DNA of 64,000 bases, from NCBI GenBank assembly GCA_002794775.1, contig NBAY01000024.1, positions 434,001 through 498,000 of the forward strand, given 5' to 3'. Both the position numbers and the translations under genes were made by a program. How positions within the stretch are numbered: position 1 is the first letter of the stretch; every line of letters begins with the position of its first letter. A model generated the notes under the pieces. The model did no database searches. It had not been told where the DNA came from and saw only the letters and a program-made list of their open reading frames with translations. The stretch is from Porodaedalea pini. Lineage: Eukaryota; Basidiomycota; Agaricomycetes; Hymenochaetales; Hymenochaetaceae. Positions 1 through 10,130 of the stretch are shown here, in pieces.

Positions 1-282
1 TGGCTGCGCCATTTCTATGACAAGATTGGCCGCCCCTTCGGGCCTAAGCCTGTGTTAATACGCGTCGATAACCTGCCGGCTATTGAGCTCACTAAGGACC
101 CTGTCTATCTCTCGAAGACCAAACATATAGATATTCAAGCGCATCACATTCGTGACGAAGTCACAAATCATAGGGTTGCCCTGGTTCACATTCCGGGTGT
201 CGACAACCCTGCGGACATCCTCACGAAACCGCTCGAACCGGAACCTCACGAATGTTGTGTACGCCTTCTAGGCATGCTTTAA
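1..282 (+). pseudogene. Ty1/copia retrotransposon, C-terminal RNase H end (cut by window edge)
   Basis: The frame is open from base 1 to the stop at 280-282 and reads as the last part of a copia-type RNase H. It includes the TKHIDIQAHHIRD block and the HIPGVDNPADILTKPL block that close Ty1/copia polyproteins. There is no real start codon because the element continues off the left edge. The flanking LTR at 401-632 confirms the element type. It is a different family from the copia at 1235-6343, since both protein and LTR sequence differ and it lies on the opposite strand. I cannot tell whether the complete element is intact. Confidence 0.9.
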
Positions 283-400
283 AAGATTCATTTTACTTTT
301 TTCACTTCATGCATACCTCTCGAACGCTACTTCCGTTTTCCATCCGTGCCTTACAGTTCATCCCATTTTTCTTAATTCCATGCGACGCGATCAGGGGGAG

Positions 401-632
401 TGTTGAGAATAGAGATCGACGTCGCTTAGTTTAGTAATGGATCGTCGTAGCATATAGTCCGAACGTTCGTCTCGTTGCCACCTCAGTCTTTTACCACACG
501 AGACTGAGGTGAGCATTTCTCTTACTTGATTCCTTTATCAGTACCTTATCGTTATCATGTAGTATATTGTTTTACAGGTGCTTATAATACATAGAGTCTT
601 TTACCACACGAGACTGAGTATATTGTTTTACA
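401..632 (+). repeat. 3' LTR of the left-edge copia element
   Basis: A purine tract (GGGGGAG, 394-400) is followed by TGTTGAGAAT, and the sequence ends in TTTTACA at 632, so it obeys the TG...CA rule. A 9-bp stem (481-489 pairing with 501-509) surrounds TTTACCACACG. The same 24-base segment recurs near 595-618, and AGTATATTGTTTTACA occurs at about 561-576 and again at the terminus. This suggests an internal duplication within the LTR. Beyond 632 the sequence returns to coding sequence of family copy A. The target duplication cannot be checked because the other LTR lies outside the window. Confidence 0.75.
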
Positions 633-1239
633 TTCTCCGCCGCGGATTGCGAGACCTGTGTCGGTCTTGGGTATGTCGTCGCACGATCGGGAGACCAACC
701 GGGAGACCAACTTGCTCGTCTCCAGTTCAGATACGACCTCGTCTCCTTCGCACGACACCAACTCGGTATTGTCAGACTGTGAGTTAGACTCGACCTTGCG
801 TTCTTCGTCGCATGAGTGGAGTTCAAGCTCATCAAGCCCCGGGTCCGATCCAGTCCTCCCTCCATCTCCTAATAACTGGTCCGCTTCGTCCGGCATTTCT
901 TCGTCCACCATAGCGTCCTCGGCGAGAACGACGTTTGCCCAGTATTTCTCGCGATGTTGCTTATGCTCCCGTGCAGGTCTCCATGAAAAGGGACCTGTTG
1001 CGTCTACACCTCCCTCGTCGGTGCCTAACGCCTTGGGATACGCATCAGGAGCGTAACGGAGTACGAGCACTTTGAAACTCTCAGGAATTATCTGTGCCTT
1101 TTTGTAAGGACACTGCAATTCAATGCGCAGGTCTTCCAGCTCCCTGCCTTCTATTACAGTAAAAAGCATGCGGCCGACATAGATATGACACTCTATGCAT
1201 TGAAAGGCATCAAAGTAAACCCATGCCGCATAGGCACAT

Positions 1240-1454
1240 TCTTAGACGAGCAGAAAAGTGGGACAAAGCTATAGATTAGGGGCGAGAGTGCCCGTCCTTA
1301 TATACAGTACAATTGAATAGTTTACTATAAAGAGTATAGTGAGCATATGGTGCATAGTCATATGAGCATATAGTCGGAGTTCTGGAAGTCGGTCATGTGA
1401 CCAGTGACGGATATTTGCTCAGGCAAGTATCCGTCAGTTATTTATAGTTCAACA
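1240..1454 (-). repeat. 3' LTR of the complete copia element
   Basis: This is the second copy of the 215-bp repeat. It directly follows the gag-pol stop codon and the purine tract (minus strand AGGGGAG, 1461-1455). CACAT target-site copies lie outside both LTRs. Confidence 0.93.
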
Positions 1455-1461
1455 CTCCCCT

Positions 1462-4400
1462 TCAAGCGCGCATTAGTTTAAGTTGTTCTACAAAGCGCTT
1501 GAGTAAAGTTACAGATAGTGCTTTAGTAAGTAAGTCTGCTATGTTATGTTCAGTGGGAATGTATTTAACATTAATAGTTCCTTTATCAATGTGATCTCTA
1601 AAGAAATCTTTTCGTATGTCAATATGTTTAGTTCTTTGAGAATATTTACGCTCAGGATCAGTTGCCATAGTAATAATGGCTTGATTATCAGTAAAGATTG
1701 TAGTAGGTGTAAACGAAGCCTGCAGAACCTCATTCACAAGTCTTTTTAGCCAAATAGCCTCCTGAGTCGCATAAGCTAGTGCAATAAGTTCAGCTTCAGC
1801 TACGGCTAATGATACTAAAGTTTGTCTTTTGCTTGACCATGATGTTATTGAATTGCCAAGTTTAAAGAAGTATCCGGATATGGCTTTATGTCCTTCAGTT
1901 GTCATTCCATCAGAGTCAGTGTATCCAGTAAGTTGAGTATTTTCAGTTCCGCCGAGTATGAGCCAATAGTCTTTAGTTGAGTGTAAGTATTGAAAACATT
2001 GTTTTGCGGCGTCAAAATGTTTAATACCAGGGTTAGTTAAATATCTCGCGAGTATTCCACATGTATAGGCAATATCTGGCCTGGTACAGTCTGCTGCATA
2101 TCGCAGTGCTCCAACCATGTTCATATAAGGTACCTTTTCCATGTAAGTAAGTTCTTCGTCATCGGCTGGTGCGTCATCAGTTGATAATTGTCTCCCTGGC
2201 TCCATAGGAGAATTCTTTAGTTTAGCATTTTCTAAGTTATAGCGCTTGATGATAGTTTCAATATAATTTTGTTGTTTTAACACTATAGTTTTAGTTTGAC
2301 GGTTACGTTTGATTTCAATTCCAAGTAACCAATGAATTTCATTTCCGTCAGTGTAAGTAACTTCATTTCCAATTTGAGTTTTTAGTTCAGTTAACAGTTT
2401 AGTTGATTTCGCAGCTATTGTAATGTCATCGACATGTACAAATAATACAAGTATAGTTTTGTTATTTTCTGTTTTGAAAAAGACTGCGTTGTCATTATCT
2501 GATCTAGTTAGTCCTATTTTGGTTAAGATTGACATTAGTTTCTTGTACCAACGTCTTCCTGCTTGTTTTAGTCCATAAAGTGCTTTCTTTAGTTTTAGTA
2601 TTTGTCCAGGTTTTAAGTCAGGTAATAGTTTATTATATCCTGGTGGTGGTTTGATGTAAATTTCTTCACCGTCTTCTAGTTCGCCATACAAGTAGGCTGA
2701 TTTAATGTCTATTTGATGTATTTCATAGTCATTAGTTGCTGCCCAGGAAAGTATAGTTCGCACAGTACTGAGTCGTGCCACTGGTGCAAATAGGTCATCT
2801 GAGTAAAAATCAATTCCTTCTTGTTGCGCATATCCTTGCACAACTAGTCTTGCTTTGTATTTGTCAATTCGGCCATCGGCTAACCGTTTAGTTTTGTAAA
2901 CAAATCTAGTGCCAATGATATTTGCATTAGTAGGTGGGTAAACGTATTCCCAAGTTTGTCTTTCTTTTAGTGTTTCAATTTCATCTTTCATGGCTTTAGC
3001 CCATCTAAGTGCATCTGGTCGCTTAATTGCTTGTTGAAAAGTGATGGGATCGCCAAGTTGTTCATTGTTGAATTCATTAAATTCAGTTAAGTAAATGGCG
3101 AGGTTAAGTTCTTCAGTATAGTCGAGTCCTCTAGATCGTTTAGTTGGTTTTCTTTGTCGCTCTGATCTTCTTGGTTCAGTAGTTTCAGTAGGGTTGTTTT
3201 GATTGTTTTCTAGTGGGGTATCAGTTTGCTCCCCTTCAATTCGAGAAGGTGCGACTTCGAGAAATTGGACATTTCTTTCAACAGTTATTTTCTGATCATG
3301 ATAAATTCTATGTCCTTTACTTTCTTCATCCCAACATAGCCATCGGCCGTAGGATCCTTTAGGAGTTAGTTTATTAGTATTTTCTTCTCTGAAAATGACA
3401 TGAGTGCCAAATTCATGTAAGTTATCAAAAATATAAGCTTTATTAAATCGCTTAAAGTATGGAGAGATAAAGTTAATTGCCGCTTTAGGTGTTCTGTTAT
3501 GTATAAAGGTTGAGTAGTTAACGGCTTCTCCCCAGAGCTTGTCCGGTAATTTATGTCCTAGTAGGTTTGATCTAACTTGATTTAGTATTGTTTGATGAGT
3601 TCGCTCAGCTACACCATTTTGTTGTGGAGTATCATGTACAGTTAGTTTTCGCATAGTTCCTTGACTGTCTAAAAAGAGTTGAAAGTCATTTGATAAAAAG
3701 ACAGTATCATTGTCAGATTGAAGTATTTTGATTTTAATTCCATATTGAGTTGATAATAAAGTTGCCCATTTGATGTAAGCAGTATAACCATCCGCTTTAG
3801 TTTTAAGTAAACTCATTTGGACCCATCTAGTACAGTCGTCGACTAAAGTTAACAAATATTTAAAATTTCCAATAGCAGTTGTCGGTGCAGGTCCCCAAAT
3901 ATCCATATGAAAATGATCGCCAAAATTTTTAGCTAATTCAGAAGTTCGAGTTTTGGGTATAACATTTCTTTTAATATTTGCTTCGACACAAACACGACAT
4001 TGAGTTTCAGTTGAGTCAGTAATTTTGTAATGAATTGATTCAGGATGATTTTTAAGTAGCCATTTGAGGTAAGTATAACTTAAGTGTCCGAGTTTCTTAT
4101 GAAGTTCAAACAAAGTAATTGATTTCACAGCGCTCATTTGATAATGTTTTAATATAGAGTACAGGTTATTTTTACATTGAATTTGACCGCATATTTCACC
4201 GCTAGGTGCCTTTATTGTACACAAATTTCCTTTATAAATAAATTCATATCCTTCTGCGCAAAGTTTAGACTGGCTAAGTAGCGTCATGTGCATTTCTTTA
4301 GCATAATAAACATCTTTAATAGTAATGGTGCTTACAGTATCACCATTCGGGATCTCAACAGTTAAAATCCCTATAGTTGAAGTAATAAAAGTTTGTGAGT

Positions 4401-6075
4401 TAGCGGTTATAACAGAGATAGGGTCAGTTTGTTTAACATTAGTAAGTCGGTTGAAATAAGGAGTTAAATGAAGAGTGGCGCCAGAATCAATAATATCCAT
4501 AGTATGATAAAGTTTATTAGCATAATTTTCTTTTAAGTAAATGGCTGTGGCGCTTACATGATTCGCCTCAAAGTTTTCAATAGCATCCATGTAGTGATCG
4601 TCGCGTAAAAAGTCGAAAAGTGCAGATTCATTGTCGAACTGCATAGTGACGTCATCGGTTATTTCAGTTATCGTCGCAGTGAATGGTGGCGTCTGCGGAA
4701 AGTTGGGCATTTCGGCGTTTATCGCTTGGTGTGCTTGAGCGACTGCAGTGGAAGTGGAAGCGGTCGCAGGTACGTTTGCCACGTTCGTCGTGCTCGCCTG
4801 ATGCGAGTGGGCAGTGGTCGGAGGTTTCGCGTGCTCCTGAATTCCTTTCTTCGCCATGGCATCTTTAGTTTTCTGAGTCCACGGCTGGGGGCAGTTAGGT
4901 GATTGATGCCCATAGTTATTGCAGTTATAGCATTTAACAAAGGGATTAGAGTTCCCTGAGTTCGAGTTTGAGTTATCGGAGTTGTTTAAGTATCCTCCGC
5001 GGCCACGTCCTCGGCCTCTGTAAGTTCCAAATCGGCCACGGCCTCGGCCGCGACCTCGAGTGTGTCCGCCTCGCCCTCTGAAGTAAGGGTGAGTTGCCTC
5101 GCTTTGGTAAGGGTGCGCGGCGGCGATTGGGTTCCTTCGAGTATTCGCCGCACTCCAGTTTGCAAAGGCTTGTCGAGTTTCTTGAATGAGTCGGTTAGGA
5201 GTAAGTATGACGTCCTCGTGGTCTTCTTTATCTTTGTTATACTCGTTCACGGCGTTTATTTGAAGTTCAAGTTGAGTTATGACATATTTATATTGCGGTG
5301 GTATCGCCGCGGTTATTGCTGCCAAGTAAGTTGAGTCGGCTGGCCGTTTTCCATGAGCGCAAAGTTCGGCGTGGCGTCGTTCGAGTTCATCCAAAGTTTT
5401 GTCGAGTTGAGACACATGGCCTCGGACGTTGAACAACGCTCCTTCATTTAACGCGTTAGTTACTGTGGTTTGTATGTCATAACGCGCCTTTAGTTGTTTA
5501 AGTAAGACGTGTACTTGAGCTACGCCTAAGTAGTTTCCGAGTATTTTGTCGGGGATGTTTTTGATCACACCCGCATAGATGGCGTTCGCAATAGTATTTT
5601 CTTCTGGACTGGATGGCGATGCCTCCATAAGAGTTGGATGGCCGGTGGCATTAATAGCCTGGAAGATTCGGAATATCCAGAGTTTCCAGTTTTTGACACC
5701 GTCGAGTGGTTCGATGCCGTCGAATAGTTTGATTATTTCGCCCGCTTTAAGTGCTGACATTATTGGTGATTCGCGGCGGGGAATGCGCTGAGTGCGAGTA
5801 GGCGGCACTGTAGTAGGATCAGTTAGTTCGCCTTCTGATGATTCAGTAGGTGGAGTAACGCGCTCTGGTATTGGCGGTAGTGTTTCAAAGTCACGCTCGA
5901 GTTGCGCTGGTGTGGCAGTAGATATGGGTGGAGTAGGAGTTTGAGTAGTGCCGCTAGTAGTTGCAGCTAGTTGTTCAGCCTCTGTTTGTGCATGAGTGCG
6001 AGGACGAGTGCGAGTAGTTGGTTTAGGAGTAGTTGGTAGTGGTGGTGTTGGTGAATGAGGAGGACGGTCTGACAT
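1462..6075 (-). CDS. Copia gag-pol polyprotein (apparently intact)
   Basis: A single uninterrupted frame encodes gag, protease, integrase, reverse transcriptase and RNase H in Ty1/copia order. The first ATG outside the LTR is at 6075 (MSDRPPHSP), giving about 1537 residues; an upstream in-frame extension runs into the LTR. Landmarks are a zinc knuckle (CYNCNNYGHQSPNC, near 4920), the protease motif DSGA (near 4490), the integrase HHCC region with LGHL and CRVC (about 4000-4100), the integrase core with FHMDIWG and LQSDNDT, the RT motifs QIDIKSAYLYG and FVHVDD (near 2440), and RNase H with TDSDG and HIDIRKDFF. No frameshift or stop was seen. Gag and pol share one frame, as in Drosophila copia. 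Together with near-identical LTRs, this suggests a potentially active element. Confidence 0.95.
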   Translation of the reverse strand: MSDRPPHSPTPPLPTTPKPTTRTRPRTHAQTEAEQLAATTSGTTQTPTPPISTATPAQLERDFETLPPIPERVTPPTESSEGELTDPTTVPPTRTQRIPRRESPIMSALKAGEIIKLFDGIEPLDGVKNWKLWIFRIFQAINATGHPTLMEASPSSPEENTIANAIYAGVIKNIPDKILGNYLGVAQVHVLLKQLKARYDIQTTVTNALNEGALFNVRGHVSQLDKTLDELERRHAELCAHGKRPADSTYLAAITAAIPPQYKYVITQLELQINAVNEYNKDKEDHEDVILTPNRLIQETRQAFANWSAANTRRNPIAAAHPYQSEATHPYFRGRGGHTRGRGRGRGRFGTYRGRGRGRGGYLNNSDNSNSNSGNSNPFVKCYNCNNYGHQSPNCPQPWTQKTKDAMAKKGIQEHAKPPTTAHSHQASTTNVANVPATASTSTAVAQAHQAINAEMPNFPQTPPFTATITEITDDVTMQFDNESALFDFLRDDHYMDAIENFEANHVSATAIYLKENYANKLYHTMDIIDSGATLHLTPYFNRLTNVKQTDPISVITANSQTFITSTIGILTVEIPNGDTVSTITIKDVYYAKEMHMTLLSQSKLCAEGYEFIYKGNLCTIKAPSGEICGQIQCKNNLYSILKHYQMSAVKSITLFELHKKLGHLSYTYLKWLLKNHPESIHYKITDSTETQCRVCVEANIKRNVIPKTRTSELAKNFGDHFHMDIWGPAPTTAIGNFKYLLTLVDDCTRWVQMSLLKTKADGYTAYIKWATLLSTQYGIKIKILQSDNDTVFLSNDFQLFLDSQGTMRKLTVHDTPQQNGVAERTHQTILNQVRSNLLGHKLPDKLWGEAVNYSTFIHNRTPKAAINFISPYFKRFNKAYIFDNLHEFGTHVIFREENTNKLTPKGSYGRWLCWDEESKGHRIYHDQKITVERNVQFLEVAPSRIEGEQTDTPLENNQNNPTETTEPRRSERQRKPTKRSRGLDYTEELNLAIYLTEFNEFNNEQLGDPITFQQAIKRPDALRWAKAMKDEIETLKERQTWEYVYPPTNANIIGTRFVYKTKRLADGRIDKYKARLVVQGYAQQEGIDFYSDDLFAPVARLSTVRTILSWAATNDYEIHQIDIKSAYLYGELEDGEEIYIKPPPGYNKLLPDLKPGQILKLKKALYGLKQAGRRWYKKLMSILTKIGLTRSDNDNAVFFKTENNKTILVLFVHVDDITIAAKSTKLLTELKTQIGNEVTYTDGNEIHWLLGIEIKRNRQTKTIVLKQQNYIETIIKRYNLENAKLKNSPMEPGRQLSTDDAPADDEELTYMEKVPYMNMVGALRYAADCTRPDIAYTCGILARYLTNPGIKHFDAAKQCFQYLHSTKDYWLILGGTENTQLTGYTDSDGMTTEGHKAISGYFFKLGNSITSWSSKRQTLVSLAVAEAELIALAYATQEAIWLKRLVNEVLQASFTPTTIFTDNQAIITMATDPERKYSQRTKHIDIRKDFFRDHIDKGTINVKYIPTEHNIADLLTKALSVTLLKRFVEQLKLMRA

Positions 6076-6112
6076 GCAATAGTGAGGAGTGCAATGAGTA
6101 GGAGGGAGCCAA

Positions 6113-6123
6113 GGCTCATAACC
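6113..6123 (-). promoter_or_regulatory. Primer-binding site matching the anticodon arm of initiator tRNA-Met
   Basis: Directly after the 5' LTR the minus strand reads GGTTATGAGCC. This is complementary to GGCTCATAACC, the anticodon stem-loop of eukaryotic initiator methionine tRNA (anticodon CAT). Drosophila copia and yeast Ty5 are known to prime from such a half-tRNA rather than from the tRNA 3' end. Assignment rests on an 11-base match and on position. Confidence 0.7.
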
Positions 6124-6338
6124 TCTTAGACAAGCAGAAAAGTGGGACAAAGCTATAGATTAGGGGCGAGAGTGCCCGTCCTTATATACAGTACAATTGA
6201 ATAGTTTACTATAAAGAGTATAGTGAGCATATGGTGCATAGTCATATGAGCATATAGTCGGAGTTCTGGAAGTCGGTCATGTGACCAGTGACGGATATTT
6301 GCTCAGGCAAGTATCCGTCAGTTATTTATAGTTCAACA
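6124..6338 (-). repeat. 5' LTR of the complete copia element
   Basis: On the minus strand it begins TGTTGAACTATAAATAAC and ends TCTAAGA. The early TATAAATA is a plausible TATA box, since it lies where the U3 promoter should be. It is identical to the 3' LTR except for one base near its inner end. Confidence 0.93.
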
Positions 6339-8277
6339 CACATTTTCCGCCCATTCCGTATCCTGCGACAAGCGGGTAAATTCCTGCACTAGAAAAGGCT
6401 GTACCACGCTCTATTCGCAGTTTCAGCATCCAGTCCTGGGGATATGTCATCTCCTCCTCTTCTCTGACGTCGCATGAACAAGAGTAACTCCAATGAAACT
6501 CATGTTGTAACATGAGTTAGACTTGGCACAACCAAGTTGATAAACGAACTCACGAGATGTATTTGGTTATCATTTCTATCCAAGTGACGATAAAGCGTAG
6601 TAGTTATGTAACCGCGTTCCTTTGGAATGCATTGCTTCCTCGTTGTTTTCATGAAGCTTGAGAAATCATTCCTTGAACCAAAACTCGTCGCCGACAGAGC
6701 CTGAAGCATCATATCACACCGATAGATGTCGTGAGAAAGGAAGAAATTGACATAATTCCAAGCCTTGATTCGCAGTGTATCATTGGCACTGTCAACAGAT
6801 GTTAGTCAGTGGAAGTCGTTATATTTGTACTACTCACGAATCAATATAGCTGGCAATTTCATTATAGACACAAAATTGTGCAGAAGTCGGTATACTCTCG
6901 TAGAAATAACGACTACTGGCAAAGAAGTCGATTACTACACGCTCAAGTGGGCAAGCGAGGGCGCCTAGAAGAGGCTGTACATCTGGGTACGTATATTTTC
7001 TTTTCAGCGCATCCAAGGACAGAGTATATTCGTCGTTCCCCCTAGTTGAGATTATGCTTTGCATAAAGTCATATTTTAGTTCGTGTACTTCTTGAAAGCT
7101 ACCCGAGTCCAATTCGGCAATGTCCATTGACAGCCTCTGAAAATCCAGTGATTCGATTATTCGAGGCATCTTATCCGCATTCCTGTGCGCAGAGAAATCA
7201 AACACCTTTTGCACATCTCTGAGGATTCTTGGCCTACCGGAGAACCCAATCGCCTAGGAGATTTTCAGCAGGTCTCGGCCACCTACGGCGATAGTTGATC
7301 TCCATATAGAAGGCTGCATCGCACTCTTCCCATTCAAAATAATTTGGTGACTTAGTAACGGAAGAAATAATGTAGTCGTACGGCGGAAGGTAGGTATTTT
7401 CGTATGTTCTCCGGAAAATCCGCATGACAAGAAATGCGGTTTCGGGATCACTTTAAGACCAGGAAGCAATGCAAAGACATAAGCTCGGTATCTGACTTTG
7501 AGTGCCAGGATGAGCTGTGATCTCACGTACTGAAGGTATGGAGCAATCCTATTCCACAAGGGTTCTACTATAGTTTCATCATAATCAAGTCGTTGACTTC
7601 TTGTCACGGTGACCCACTCCTGGAGCAGCGTGTTGATTTCCGCATCAGCAAGGGAAACGAGAACCTTGCGAGCTGGAGAGAAGCACGTCGAAGTCACTGA
7701 AACGGAACTTGGAATAGATTTGAACCGAATCCGATATTATCTTGGTCGCGCCCATTGCCTTTAAAAGGGCCCGAAGATCGTTGTCGCTCGTCGAAAGGTC
7801 AAGGATGTGATCCATTGCTTGCTTCCGTGTCGAGGGCACTTTCGAGCTTGAACAAAATGTGAGTGATAGATAGGACTTGTAAGGACGAAAGACGCACTTT
7901 AGGCATTTCAGCAAATATTTGATATCCTTCTTGAGCCTCTTCATTTCAGCTTTAATTGCGGTTGGAGATTGAATAAACTCTACGCCGTTACCAACATGGC
8001 ATCTCCAGCAGGGGCGATCTTCGTAATGACAAAACGAGTGATCGACTACCTCACGCCTTCGACGGATCCTCCGTGCCGTTACGCGGGGTCCGTAGCCGAG
8101 TCGTTCCGCCGTTTTACTGAGAAAGTGTTCGATTTGACGCCCAGCAAACGTGTACACCTTATCGAGGGTTCGACCAGGGGCAGGGAGGTCGTCGGCAGTC
8201 GCATCCGTGTCCGCACGAGAGCAGACAAGCTCCAGCTCGATAGTGTTGGAGTGCGAAATGTGGTGAGAGGAATCCAT

Positions 8278-8530
8278 GGTTACGTGATTCGTAGGGAGAA
8301 CGTAGTGGAGAGATGGTGAGGTACGTAGCACGGTGCAGCCTTTTTGGGTCTAGATGAACGCGGGGCACTGGAAAGCAATGCTCGATACAAAAGAGTACTG
8401 CGGCCAACGACATTAATCTATATCTAGTAGAGCATCAGCACACGAGTACCCTATTTTGATGTGGTCCACATACATGCGTACTTTTACGAGTGCAAGGATA
8501 GAAATGAAGCGCCTTGGCTGTGTTACATGG
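8278..8530 (-). promoter_or_regulatory. Upstream region of family copy A with the shared 22-bp block
   Basis: The 22-bp block at 8509-8530 (minus strand, begins CCATGTAACACAGCC) is identical in the upstream regions of copies B, C and D. The more proximal GAGCATTGCTTTCCAGTGCC is similar but not identical between copies. The block contains ATGTAA, a start codon directly followed by a stop. From 8531 to about 8940 I see no gene. Confidence 0.55.
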
Positions 8531-8949
8531 TTAGTGGAATGGTCCTCTGCGGAACTAATTAGGGGCAAGCTGTAGACTGCAAATGCATGATTGATGAATA
8601 TAGTGAAGCTTCTCTGTCTAAATATCCTCAAGCGCTCAAGGCGGGGACGAGATTCAAGCTCCTGCCCGGAGTTACCCGGACAATGATCGACAGTTCCTTC
8701 AGCAACGAAACATCGTAGAAGAAAGCGCTCATGCTCGAGCATTGATTCCTCGAAGATCTGTCACATACAGTGATGCCTGAAGGCTCGACGCAAATGAAAG
8801 GAAGTCGAATCCCAAGGAAGTCTCCCTCCCCTCCCTCCTCTTTGGCATCCCTGTTCTTTCTGAATTATCCATGTTCTTTACATCTAATCAGACTCGCGCC
8901 TCCTGTTCAAGATGAGTGCGGATATGAACATGCCTAGTAGCCGACTATG

Positions 8950-9480
8950 AGGCCAGCTGGAGCCTCGAGTCCAACCTCGACCTCGATTACAAATGCAGCC
9001 ACAACCTGAACTGCAATCGCTGTCACGACCCAAATCGCTCAAGTCCAAGCTCCAGAGCCCAACTCTGGTTCTCCAGATGCCCCCAACTGGCTCCCAAGAA
9101 CATGTCGAAGGCTCCAATTCAGCTTTCTCCGACGGGTTCGTCGAGCTGCAAGATCTAGAGCACGCCAAGCTCGCCTACTCGCACTTCTAGTTCATGGACA
9201 GCATCATTCACATCCTCCTCCACACATTCAGCAACAGACATGAGCTCGACGAGGTGCTCGAGAAACAATGCTCCAAGGTCCTCAAGTCCGGGCCCAGGTC
9301 TGGTATCGAGCCGAAGTAGCTAGAAGAGGATGCAAAGAATAAGAGGAAGCAGGAGGGGAAGCAGGTGTGGGAGATCGAGAGGGTCGCGGGGAAGATCGAG
9401 AGGAGGACGATGAGGCGGAAGGAAAGGGGGGAAGGAAGGAGAGGGAGATGCTGGCGATGTGGAACGAGGAGCGTCATTGT
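8950..9480 (+). pseudogene. Degraded coding remnant R, first copy
   Basis: It is homologous to 21487-22010. The best frame includes SNSAFSDGFVELQDLEHAKL, followed by a TAG stop and then a charged, helical, coiled-coil-like stretch. The same in-frame stops (after the phenylalanine near 9190 and in CCGAAGTAGCTAG) occur in both copies, so decay preceded the duplication. I do not recognise the family. Confidence 0.5.
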
Positions 9481-9508
9481 CATGTAACGTCGGTTGTATT
9501 AGTACATG

Positions 9509-9760
9509 TCATATGAGCCGGTCAGTGTCGAAATTTGATCCTCCGCACCCCAAACACAGTCTCAAAATCGCCGTAACCTGCTCCAAGCTGAGCCCCGCCG
9601 TCTCCAGATAGCAAAACAGACAGGACAGCCACCCGAGCAAGCACAGGCCGGAGTAGGAGCCAAAGGCGCCAGGTGGCATGATGCAGTCCATGAACGAGAG
9701 GAGGAGGTTCGCTCCCAGTTTACCACTGTCGTGCAGGAGGAGCCGAGATGGCGGACTGAT
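9509..9760 (-). pseudogene. 3' fragment of the inositol-type transporter
   Basis: The minus strand matches the last membrane segments of the transporter at 22236-24305, for example GLCLLGWLSCLFCYLETAGL and SLEQVTAIL, and continues to the same 3' region. Homology stops near 9750, in the middle of an exon, and several bases are missing in the part that corresponds to VNWGANLLIG. It is an orphan scrap of the duplicated unit. Confidence 0.8.
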
Positions 9761-10130
9761 TCTCCAATGCATACAGGTGGGTATCGCAAGTAAGGAAGGG
9801 TTAGGCGTTATTCCGCAACAACAAAGGTTTGGACAAGCACGTGACTACCTCTTTATAATTTCTGTTATCTACTCCAAACAGACTACCAACCGCAACGGAC
9901 ACGAGACAAAACAGAAATGGCCGTACGTAGAGCGTAAATGGGGTGCGATCGTAGCGATGAAAAATGAACGTAACTAAGATGGGGTTTGAGACTAAAGGTA
10001 ATAGGATGGGGGTAGATCAGATAATAAAGGCATGCTGTCCGGTGGGCGACGGAATGAAAAATACGCAAATTTTAAAAGAAGAAGAAAGTTATTTGGGCGG
10101 AACCATTCAGAAAAAGGATAGCGGTAGAGA
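9761..10130. other. Junction between transporter fragment and LINE 3' end, no gene
   Basis: No coding signal is seen. The right part is probably the 3' untranslated end of the LINE. No clear poly(A) tail or target duplication could be fixed by eye. Confidence 0.4.

Larger units (their letters stand above)
1235..6343 (-). mobile_element. Complete, recently inserted Ty1/copia LTR retrotransposon
   Basis: Two 215-bp LTRs (1240-1454 and 6124-6338) flank one long gag-pol frame. The target duplication CACAT lies at 1235-1239 and 6339-6343. The LTRs differ at only one position I can find (GACGAG against GACAAG near the outer end), which points to a very recent insertion. The element has a purine tract immediately beside the 3' LTR and a primer-binding site immediately beside the 5' LTR. 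The LTR starts TGTTGAAC and appears to end TCTAAGA, so it lacks the usual terminal CA. It interrupts the C-terminal exon of family copy A. Confidence 0.95.
633..8277 (-). pseudogene. Family copy A (DDLPGPGR-repeat protein), broken by two copia insertions and a frameshift
   Basis: Function is unrecognised; homology to copies B, C and D in this window defines it. It starts at ATG 8277 (MDSSHH, shared with copy C) and has one DDLPGPGR-type module, then a CWRC motif and the helical central region. A 2-base loss near 7679 breaks exon 1 (AGCTCGCAAGG against AGCTCGCGCAAGG in copy C). Introns match those of copy C. The C-terminal exon is split at a CACAT site by the copia at 1235-6343; joining the sequence on each side of one CACAT gives continuous homology (GKC / AYAAWVYF). 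The acidic SCDEE-containing tail then runs into the left copia LTR at 632, so the C-terminal hydrophobic segment is lost. Reading the copies against each other shows a dead gene. Confidence 0.85.

Noticed and set aside
658..1056. Serine-rich plus-strand frame
   Set aside because: Complement of the acidic tail of family copy A; the paralogues conserve the minus-strand reading.
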